6,487 bases of DNA from Solirubrobacterales bacterium. Its GTDB lineage: Bacteria; Actinomycetota; Thermoleophilia; Solirubrobacterales; Solirubrobacteraceae. Shown here piece after piece: positions 1 through 5,445 of this stretch (positions within the stretch are counted from its first letter, which is position 1; every line of letters starts with the position of its first letter). Under the pieces are notes generated by a model. The model was not told where the DNA came from, made no database searches, and was given only the letters and a program-made list of their open reading frames with translations. The DNA is taken from assembly GCA_013695395.1 (NCBI GenBank), contig JACDAP010000432.1, positions 1-6,487 on the forward strand. Direction: 5' to 3'. A program made the translations under genes and the position numbers.

Positions 1-741
1 CGGCGCGGTCGAGATCTCCAGCACCGAGTACCCGCGGCGCTCCAGCAGCGTGGCGATCGAGCGACGGGTGAAGTACTGGACGTGGGTGGGGATCACCGAC
101 CACCAGCGAGCGCCCATCCCGCGGGCCAGGCGCGAGCCCGCGTCGGGCAGCGCCATCCACAGGACGCCTCCGTCGGCGAGCAGGGCGGCGATCCGGTCGA
201 GCGCCGCCGCCGGGTCGGGGAGATGCTCGAGCACGTCCCCGAGGACGACGGCGTCGAAGGAGCCCTCGGGCAGGTCGGCGGAGAAGAGCCCCTCGGTCCG
301 GACGTCGAGCCCGAGCCGGTCGCGCGCGTAGGTGGAGGCGAACGCGCTCGGCTCCACCCCGGTCGCCTGCCAGCCCCGGGCTTCCGCCTCGGAGAGCAGG
401 AAGCCGACCCAGCAGCCGAGGTCGAGCAGCCGCCCACGCCGCCCGCCGCGGACGGCCTCGATCCGTGCGAGCGCTCGTCGCGCGGTCTCCCGCTGGCCCG
501 CCTCCTCGTCTACGTAGTCCTCTGAGGCGGCCTCGGCGTAGGCTGACTCGAGCTCGGCCTCGGCGGGCATGCGCCCGAGCTGCATGTGCCCGCAAGCGGT
601 GCAGCGGACGATGTCGCCGAGCGCGACGCCAAACTGGTCGGTCGTCGGGATCAGGCCGTCGGTGCCGAGCTCCCCTGCGACCGCCAGGTGGGGGGCGAGC
701 GCGGGCCGCTCGCAGGCGCAGCATGTCGTCGTCTCGCTCAC
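1..741 (-). CDS. Class I SAM-dependent methyltransferase with N-terminal cysteine ribbon (partial, C-terminus beyond left edge)
   Basis: Probably transfers a methyl group from S-adenosylmethionine to a sugar or other small acceptor; the exact substrate cannot be read from the sequence. The visible 247 residues start with a zinc-ribbon-like pair of cysteine motifs (C7/C8/C10 and C47-x2-C50). The Rossmann methyltransferase domain follows: motif I LLDLGCWVG at 105-113, the acidic ribose-binding position in GVEPS at 128-132, and DAVVLGDVLEHLPDP at 163-177. The family's typical late segment HVQYFTRRSIATLLERRGY lies at 220-238. Motif I is unusual in having Trp111 where a glycine is normal. The chosen start is GTG at 741; an in-frame GTG at 750 would add three residues. 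There is no Shine-Dalgarno, but a -10-like TAACGT sits at the right distance for a leaderless message. The gene is divergent from the glycosyltransferase operon at 824. The reading frame is open to base 1, so the 3' end is missing. Methyltransferases of this build are common in surface-glycan clusters, which fits the neighbours; that role is inferred. Confidence 0.9.
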   Translation of the reverse strand, partial: MSETTTCCACERPALAPHLAVAGELGTDGLIPTTDQFGVALGDIVRCTACGHMQLGRMPAEAELESAYAEAASEDYVDEEAGQRETARRALARIEAVRGGRRGRLLDLGCWVGFLLSEAEARGWQATGVEPSAFASTYARDRLGLDVRTEGLFSADLPEGSFDAVVLGDVLEHLPDPAAALDRIAALLADGGVLWMALPDAGSRLARGMGARWWSVIPTHVQYFTRRSIATLLERRGYSVLEISTAP

Positions 742-748
742 GGTGGGC

Positions 749-754
749 ACGTTA
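749..754 (-). promoter_or_regulatory. Candidate -10 element for a leaderless methyltransferase transcript
   Basis: Read on the minus strand this is TAACGT, matching the actinobacterial TANNNT -10 pattern. Seven bases separate it from G741, the first base of the proposed GTG start, so transcription could begin at the start codon itself. No Shine-Dalgarno precedes the GTG, which is consistent with a leaderless mRNA. No convincing -35 element is visible. Short motifs like this arise by chance, so the call is tentative. Confidence 0.3.
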
Positions 755-759
755 TCCCG

Positions 760-765
760 TAGGCT
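760..765 (+). promoter_or_regulatory. Candidate -10 element for the plus-strand glycan operon
   Basis: TAGGCT matches TANNNT and lies in the only AT-containing patch between the two divergent genes. Transcription would start near 772. A leader of about 50 bases would then precede the GTG at 824, or about 15 bases would precede the alternative GTG at 788. No clear -35 hexamer is present. Transcripts in both directions would have to start within this short gap, so the two promoters probably overlap. Confidence 0.2.
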
Positions 766-823
766 CCGGGCGGCGGGGGTCGGGGGCGTGCGGGACGCCT
801 GCCGGGACACCGCCACCAGCACC

Positions 824-1789
824 GTGACCGAGCCCCCCACCGTCAGCGTCGTCGTGCCGATGCTCAACGAGGAGGCGAACGTCGACGCCCTCTACGAGCG
901 GATCTGCACGAGCCTCGCCCAGGAGCGCTTCGAGCTCGTGCTCGTCGACGACGGCTCCACCGACCGCACCCCGGAGCTGCTCGCCGAGCTCGCCGCGACC
1001 GACGAGCGCGTCAAAGTGCTCGAGCTCTCGCGGCGTTTCGGCCATCAGCCGGCGCTGACCGCGGGGCTCGACCACGCGCGCGGCGCCGCGGTCGTGATGC
1101 TCGACGGGGACCTGCAGGATCCGCCCGAGCTCATCCCCACCATGCTCGAGCGCTGGCGGGCGGGCGCCGAGGTCGTCTACGCCGTCCGCTCCGAGCGGGA
1201 GGGTGAGAGCCGTGCGAAGCTCGTCACCGCCGACCTCTTCTACCGGATCATCACACGGCTGGCCCAGATCGAGCTGCCGCGGGACGCGGGCGACTTCCGG
1301 CTGCTCGACCGGCGCGCGCTCGATGCGCTGCTCGCGATGCGGGAGCGCAACCGTTACCTGCGTGGCATGACCGTGTGGGTCGGCTACACGCAGGCGGCGG
1401 TGCCGTACAAGCGGGCCGCACGGGCCGGAGGACGCACCAAGTTCAGCCCGGGACGGATGCTGCGCTTCTCCGTCGACGCGATTGCCTCCTTCTCCCACGC
1501 CCCGCTCCAGCTCGCGACGCTCGTCGGCCTGGCCTGCGCCGCGCTCGCGCTCGCCCTGGCCCCCCTCACCGTCCTCGCCCGGCTCTCGGGGATCTACGAG
1601 CGGGGCGTCCCGACGCTGCTCGGCGCGATCCTGCTGCTCGGCGGGCTGCAGCTGATGACGCTCGGAGTGATCGGGGAGTACGTCGGGCGGATCTACGACG
1701 AGGTCAAGCAGCGGCCGCTCTACCTCGTGCGCCGCACGCGGAACGTCGAGGCCGCCGACGAGGAGCCGGTGCGGGAGGTGTCCTCGTGA
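824..1789 (+). CDS. DPM1/GtrB-type polyprenyl-phosphate glycosyltransferase (GT2, membrane-anchored)
   Basis: Predicted to move a sugar from a nucleotide sugar onto polyprenyl phosphate at the cytoplasmic face, giving a lipid-linked sugar for later use outside the membrane. The 321-residue length is normal for the GtrB/ArnC group. The GT-A domain opens with VSVVVPMLNEE at 7-17, then DDGSTD at 42-47, the metal- and substrate-binding DGDLQDPPE at 94-102, DAGDFRLLDR at 154-163 and RNRYLRGM at 175-182. GRTKF at 203-207 corresponds to the family's G-(S/R)-(S/T)-K-(Y/F) loop. Two membrane helices follow (about 228-252 and 262-283), then the diagnostic cytoplasmic stretch EYVGRIYDEVKQRP at 285-298. 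GTG 824 is chosen because its N-terminus (VTEPPTVSVVVP) looks like family members. An upstream in-frame GTG at 788, preceded by GGGGGT at 775-780, would add 12 residues and cannot be excluded. This is the first gene of a three-gene operon and overlaps the next gene by four bases. The sugar (glucose, mannose or other) cannot be told from the sequence. Confidence 0.9.
   Translation: MTEPPTVSVVVPMLNEEANVDALYERICTSLAQERFELVLVDDGSTDRTPELLAELAATDERVKVLELSRRFGHQPALTAGLDHARGAAVVMLDGDLQDPPELIPTMLERWRAGAEVVYAVRSEREGESRAKLVTADLFYRIITRLAQIELPRDAGDFRLLDRRALDALLAMRERNRYLRGMTVWVGYTQAAVPYKRAARAGGRTKFSPGRMLRFSVDAIASFSHAPLQLATLVGLACAALALALAPLTVLARLSGIYERGVPTLLGAILLLGGLQLMTLGVIGEYVGRIYDEVKQRPLYLVRRTRNVEAADEEPVREVSS
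1773..1780 (+). promoter_or_regulatory. Strong Shine-Dalgarno for the FAD oxidoreductase
   Basis: GGGAGGTG lies five bases upstream of GTG 1786, inside the last codons of the preceding gene. It fixes the start of the oxidoreductase and shows that, besides any reinitiation across the GTGA overlap, the gene can recruit ribosomes itself. Confidence 0.75.
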
Positions 1790-3153
1790 GGGTCGCGGTG
1801 GTCGGGGCGGGCGTCGCGGGCCTGGTCTGCGCGCTGCGGCTGCAGGAGGCCGGCCGCGTCTGCGACGTCTACGAGCGCTGGCCCGGCCTGGGCGGCCAGG
1901 CGGCCACGCTGGAGGTCGGCCAGGGCCATCGGCTCGAGCGCTACTACCACCACTGGTTCACCTCCGACCGCCACATCGTCGAGCTCTGCGAGGAGCTCGG
2001 GGTAGCCGGCGCGATCGGCTGGCACCCGAGCTCGATGGCCTTCTTCGTCGACGGCCGCTCGCGCGCGTTCACCACGCCGCTCGACCTGCTGCGCTTCTCG
2101 CCGCTCAAGCTGCGCGAGCGGTTGCGCATGGGCCTGGCGGTCGTGCGGCTCCAGCGCTCCGGGCGTCCGGTCTCGGACTTCGAGGGGGAGACCGCGCGCA
2201 CGTGGATCGAACGCGAGATGGGGCCGGCGGCCTACGCGAAGGTGTGGGGTCCGCTGCTGCGCGGGAAGTTCGGCTCGCGCGCGGACGACATCTCGATGGC
2301 CTGGCTGCACGGCAAGCTCACGCAGCGGCGCCGGCTCGAGGGCAAGGAGGCTCGCAAGGAGCTGCTCGGCTACCCGGAGGACTCCTTCGAGCCGCTCTTC
2401 ACCGCGCTCGAGGACCGGATCGTCGCGGGGGGCGGGCGGGTGCTGATCGATCGTCCGGTCACCGCCCTCACCCAGGAGGAGGACGGGTGGACGGTGCGCT
2501 CGGGTGTCGAGGGTTCGTTCCGCGCGGGACTCGATCCCGCGGCCTTCACCCCCCGGTCCGAGGGGGAGCGCTACGACACCGTCGTCGCCACCGTGCCGAA
2601 CGACATCTTCCTCGGTCTCGCGGGGCACGCGCTCGACGCGGACTACCGCGCACGGCTGGGGGCGGTCGAGTACCACACCGCGCTCTGCCTGCTGCTCGAG
2701 CTCGACCGGAGCCTCTCGCCGTTCTACTGGACGAACGTGGCCGACCCGGCGCTCGGCTTCGTCGGCCTGGTCGAGCACACGAACCTCGTCGACCCCGCGC
2801 GCTACGACGGCCGTCGTTTCCTCTATGTGGCCAACTACGTCGAGCCCGGCCACCCGCTGCTCGACCTCGACGCCGACGCGCTGCTCGCCGCCTACGCCCC
2901 CGGGATCGCCCAGGTGAACCCGGACTTCGAGCAGAGCTGGGTCCGGCAGCGCTGGCGCTTCGTGGAGCCGGCCGGCCAGCCGGTGGTCACCGTCGGCTAC
3001 CACCGCACGATCCCGCCGCTGGCCACCGGGGTGCCCGGGCTGTTCCTGGCGAACACCACGCAGATCTATCCCGAGGATCGCGGCACGAACTACGCAGTGC
3101 GGCTCGGGCAGGACGCCGCGCGCGCGGTGCTGGGCGCGGAGGTTCCGGCGTGA
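1786..3153 (+). CDS. FAD-dependent oxidoreductase, amine-oxidase/protoporphyrinogen-oxidase-like fold
   Basis: A 455-residue flavoprotein whose substrate I cannot identify. The N-terminus is a dinucleotide-binding beta-alpha-beta unit: GAGVAG at 7-12, the ribose-binding Glu30 at the end of the second strand (VYER), and the FAD-contacting GLGGQ at 34-38. YYHHWFTSD at 53-61 follows, the region that lies near the flavin in this fold. A second Rossmann half shows GGGRVLIDRPV at 215-225 and YDTVVATVPNDIF at 263-275. The C-terminal FAD-binding segment is GLFLANTT at 418-425 plus IYPEDRGTNYAVRLG at 427-441. There is no signal peptide or clear membrane span. The family (COG1232-like) includes protoporphyrinogen, carotenoid and amine oxidases and resembles UDP-galactopyranose mutase in fold; similar proteins are often annotated in polysaccharide loci without a known reaction. 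The gene is locked between a lipid-linked-sugar synthase and a GT-C transferase by GTGA overlaps on both sides. This suggests a step on a sugar or polyprenyl lipid, which is inference. The start GTG 1786 is supported by GGGAGGTG. Confidence 0.9.
   Translation: MRVAVVGAGVAGLVCALRLQEAGRVCDVYERWPGLGGQAATLEVGQGHRLERYYHHWFTSDRHIVELCEELGVAGAIGWHPSSMAFFVDGRSRAFTTPLDLLRFSPLKLRERLRMGLAVVRLQRSGRPVSDFEGETARTWIEREMGPAAYAKVWGPLLRGKFGSRADDISMAWLHGKLTQRRRLEGKEARKELLGYPEDSFEPLFTALEDRIVAGGGRVLIDRPVTALTQEEDGWTVRSGVEGSFRAGLDPAAFTPRSEGERYDTVVATVPNDIFLGLAGHALDADYRARLGAVEYHTALCLLLELDRSLSPFYWTNVADPALGFVGLVEHTNLVDPARYDGRRFLYVANYVEPGHPLLDLDADALLAAYAPGIAQVNPDFEQSWVRQRWRFVEPAGQPVVTVGYHRTIPPLATGVPGLFLANTTQIYPEDRGTNYAVRLGQDAARAVLGAEVPA
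3138..3144 (+). promoter_or_regulatory. Shine-Dalgarno for the GT39-like gene
   Basis: GGAGGTT ends five bases before GTG 3150, within the final codons of the FAD oxidoreductase. It supports the 4-base overlapping start rather than a downstream one. Confidence 0.7.
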
Positions 3154-4409
3154 CCCGGACCGAGAAGCGTCTCCTGGTCGGGGCGATCCTGCTCGGCCTC
3201 GCGGTCCGCATCGCCTACATCGTGCTGACCCGCGGGCACGTCCTGGCCGGCGACGAGGTCGAGTACGACCTGGAGGCTCGCTTCATGGCCGCGGGCGACT
3301 GGTTCTTCTCCTCCACCCCGTACGGGAACCCGCACCAGACGACCTGGAAGGCCCCGGGGTACGGGACGCTCCTCGGGAGCATCTACGCGCTCACCGGCTC
3401 CTCGGTCGACCGCGCGCTCGTCGTGCAGACCCTGCTGCTCGGCCCGCTCACCGTCGGGCTCACGTTCCTGCTCGGCCGCCGGCTCTTCACGATCCGTGTC
3501 GGGCTGATCGCCGCCTTCGTGGTGGCGGTCTACCCGAACACCTGGCAGTTCGACGTGCGGCTCTACTCCGAGGTGCTCGCCAACCCGTTGACGATCCTCG
3601 CCTTCGTCCTGCTGCTGACCGCGCGCCGCCCGGCGCTCCTCGGCGCAGTGATCGGCGCGAGCCTGCTCGTCCGGCCGTCCTCGGTCTTCCTGCTGGCCGG
3701 AGCCGCGGTCGCCTTCTGGGCCGCGGGCGGAGCGCGGGAGGGCACGCGGCAGCTCGCGATCTGCGTCGGGATCGCCGCGCTCATCGTCGCGCCGTGGTCG
3801 ATCCGCAACGCGACGCTGCCCGGGCCGTGGGTGCCGATCAGCGTCCAGTCCGCGGCGCTTTACGGCACCTTCAACGAGGACGCCGCGAACGATCAGGAGC
3901 TGCCCTACAAGTGGCGGCCGCTCCCGGCACGCGACGTAGAGCTCTTCCGCCCGGAGAACCGGATCACCGACGGCGAGCTCTACCAGGAGCTCAACTCGCG
4001 GGCCACCGACTACATCCGCGCGAACCCGGAGTCGATCCCGAACGCGCTGCTGCGCAACTCGCTGCAGCGGCTCTGGGAGCTGCGACCACCCGGCCAGGTG
4101 CTCGACGACACCGCCTTCGAGGGGCGTACCCGCAGCGTCACGTTGGTCGGCCTGCTCCTCTACTACCCGCTGCTGCTGCTCGCGCTCCTTGGTCTGCGAC
4201 GGCTGAGGCGCGACCAGCTGCTCGTGGTCGTCACCCTCGTCGTCGTCGCCTCGCTGGCCTACATCGGCGACGCCGGGACCCGATACCGCACCCCGTTCGA
4301 GCCGCTCATCGTCGTGCTCGCCGTGGCCGCGCTGCCGCTCGAACGGATCAGCGCGCGAGCAGCCGCTCGTAGAGGGCGACGTGGGCCTGCGCCGCCCGCC
4401 GTGCCGTGA
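3150..4409 (+). CDS. GT39/ArnT-like multi-pass membrane glycosyltransferase (GT-C fold)
   Basis: Predicted to transfer a sugar from a polyprenyl-phosphate donor to a glycan, lipid or protein on the outer side of the cytoplasmic membrane. The 419-residue protein has a first helix at about 8-26, then the loop GDEVEYD at 34-40, whose acidic residues match the GT-C catalytic loop, and the TWKAPGYGTLL segment at 65-75 that replaces the usual PPLYP-like motif. Further hydrophobic helices lie at about 89-109, 116-131, 147-157, 162-190 and 202-215. Two more family-like motifs are LLVRPS at 172-177 and APWSIRN at 214-220. A soluble stretch of about 100 residues follows, then helices at about 323-343, 350-370 and 385-396, with GTRYRTPFEP at 376-385 before the last one. 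The length is compact for the family. The C-terminal tail, roughly 399-419, is Arg/Ala/Pro-rich and lies entirely in the overlap with the converging GT4 gene, so it may be a late extension. The donor is probably the product of the GtrB-like gene two places upstream; this is inferred from operon order. Confidence 0.87.
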   Translation: MTRTEKRLLVGAILLGLAVRIAYIVLTRGHVLAGDEVEYDLEARFMAAGDWFFSSTPYGNPHQTTWKAPGYGTLLGSIYALTGSSVDRALVVQTLLLGPLTVGLTFLLGRRLFTIRVGLIAAFVVAVYPNTWQFDVRLYSEVLANPLTILAFVLLLTARRPALLGAVIGASLLVRPSSVFLLAGAAVAFWAAGGAREGTRQLAICVGIAALIVAPWSIRNATLPGPWVPISVQSAALYGTFNEDAANDQELPYKWRPLPARDVELFRPENRITDGELYQELNSRATDYIRANPESIPNALLRNSLQRLWELRPPGQVLDDTAFEGRTRSVTLVGLLLYYPLLLLALLGLRRLRRDQLLVVVTLVVVASLAYIGDAGTRYRTPFEPLIVVLAVAALPLERISARAAARRGRRGPAPPAVP

Positions 4410-5445
4410 AGTCCTCGGCCCGAGCCCGGCAGGCGGTGGCGGTCGCCGGGTCCTCGGCGAGCTCGAGGGCGCTGAGCATCGCCCGCGCCACGTCCTGCTC
4501 GTCCTCCCCTGAGAAGAGGGCGCCGATCTCGGGCCGGTCGACGATCTCGGGCACCCCGCCTTCCTGCGCGCCGAAGACCGGGGTGCCGCAGGCCAGCGAC
4601 TCGACGAGGACGAGGCCGAAGGCCTCGGCGTAGGAGGTCAGGCCCGAGGCCCAGGCCTCGCGGAACATGGGTGCCATGCCGTCGGGGCCGCGCTCGCGCC
4701 AGACCACGCCGGGCGCCTCGAACGGGGCGCGGGCCGCAGGGTCGGCCGGCGCGTCGAGGAGCAGGCGGGCGGTGGGCCGCTCTTGGCGCACGCGGGCGAA
4801 GGCGCGGACGAGCAGGCCGACGCGCTTGCGGGGCTCGGTCACGTCCGCGGCGCAGGCGATCGTCGGCTCGGCGGCCCGGCCCGGGCCCGGGCGGAACGCG
4901 TCGGTGTCGACCCCGGGGGAGATCACCTCGGCCTCGACGCCGAACCAGCGGTGGAGCGCGTCCCGGGCTCCGGTGCTTAGGGCGACGACCGCATCGGTGC
5001 GGCCGGTCGCGCACTCGAGGGCACGCAGGCGGCCGCGGTAGTTCGAGAGCGCTTCCGGGGTGGGGACGCCCATGAAGCTGAAGACGCTCACGCCGCCCGT
5101 GCGCTCTGCCCAGCGGACGGCCGCGGTCGCGTCGGTGGGGTAGAAGGCGTGCGCGACGTCCGGCCGGGTGAGGCGGAGCGCCGCGTAGCTCAGTGGGACG
5201 TGTGTGCTGCCCGGCTGCACGTTGCGGCGACGGAGCAGCGTGTCGGGCGGGCGTGGGAGGCGCAGGACCTCCGCGCCGTCCTCCCGGGTGCGACGCGGCG
5301 GCCCGTCGTGGGCGATGAGGACCCGCGGCCGGTGCCCGAGATCCGAGAGCTCGGCGGCCAGGTCGTGCAGTGTGCGCTCCGAGCCACGACGGACCTCCGG
5401 CCAGTACCACGGGTTCATCAGCGCGACCGAGAGCGGCGCGATCAC
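4348..5445 (-). CDS. GT4 family glycosyltransferase (GT-B fold)
   Basis: A 365-residue retaining, nucleotide-sugar-dependent glycosyltransferase, probably cytoplasmic or peripheral at the membrane, adding a sugar to a growing glycan or lipid acceptor. The N-terminal domain begins SVALMNPWYWPEVRRGSER at 6-24, where the Gly-Ser-Glu loop is the family's N-terminal nucleotide/acceptor loop. DVAHAFYP at 96-103 and VVALSTGARD at 153-162 follow, then the interdomain VISPGVDTDAFRP at 174-186. The C-terminal donor domain has the basic EPRKR at 204-208 and the EX7E motif EAFGLVLVE at 274-282, followed by SLACGTPVFG at 283-292 and GGVPEIV at 296-302. All key family residues appear present. The start GTG 5445 overlaps the stop of the upstream GT2 gene by four bases (GTGA). 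No Shine-Dalgarno is visible, so translation probably depends on coupling to that gene. The 3' end overlaps the converging GT39-like gene by 62 bases. Donor and acceptor are not determinable. Confidence 0.92.
   Translation of the reverse strand: MIAPLSVALMNPWYWPEVRRGSERTLHDLAAELSDLGHRPRVLIAHDGPPRRTREDGAEVLRLPRPPDTLLRRRNVQPGSTHVPLSYAALRLTRPDVAHAFYPTDATAAVRWAERTGGVSVFSFMGVPTPEALSNYRGRLRALECATGRTDAVVALSTGARDALHRWFGVEAEVISPGVDTDAFRPGPGRAAEPTIACAADVTEPRKRVGLLVRAFARVRQERPTARLLLDAPADPAARAPFEAPGVVWRERGPDGMAPMFREAWASGLTSYAEAFGLVLVESLACGTPVFGAQEGGVPEIVDRPEIGALFSGEDEQDVARAMLSALELAEDPATATACRARAEDFTARRAAQAHVALYERLLAR

Noticed and set aside
82..525. A 147-codon plus-strand open frame over the methyltransferase.
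   Set aside because: It is antisense to SAM-binding motif I and the DVLEHL motif, and its own translation shows no recognisable domain.
569..823. An upstream extension of the GtrB-like frame to an ATG at 569.
   Set aside because: It would overlap about 170 bases of the divergent methyltransferase including its cysteine motifs, and the added residues have no family similarity.
1720..3003. A 427-codon open frame on the minus strand opposite the FAD oxidoreductase.
   Set aside because: Low-complexity Arg/Glu/Val/Pro-rich translation with no motif. The opposite strand carries complete FAD-binding motifs and good ribosome binding sites.
4879..4892. A perfect 14-base palindrome, GCCCGGGCCCGGGC, inside the GT4 gene.
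   Set aside because: It encodes a proline/glycine-rich linker in frame and is expected by chance in very GC-rich DNA. There is no run of T, no loop and no second copy, so a terminator or operator call is not supported.
5170..5200. A stretch containing GTAGCTCAGTGGGA, which looks like the D-arm of a tRNA.
   Set aside because: No T-arm (GTTCGA-type) sequence or acceptor-stem partner is found at tRNA distance, and the bases lie within well-conserved GT4 coding sequence (SYAALRLTRPDVAH).
4259..5410. A 383-codon open frame on the minus strand in another frame of the GT4 gene.
   Set aside because: The translation is Arg/Pro/Gly-rich with no motif, and it competes with the GT4 frame that has the EX7E motif and an exact GTGA junction.
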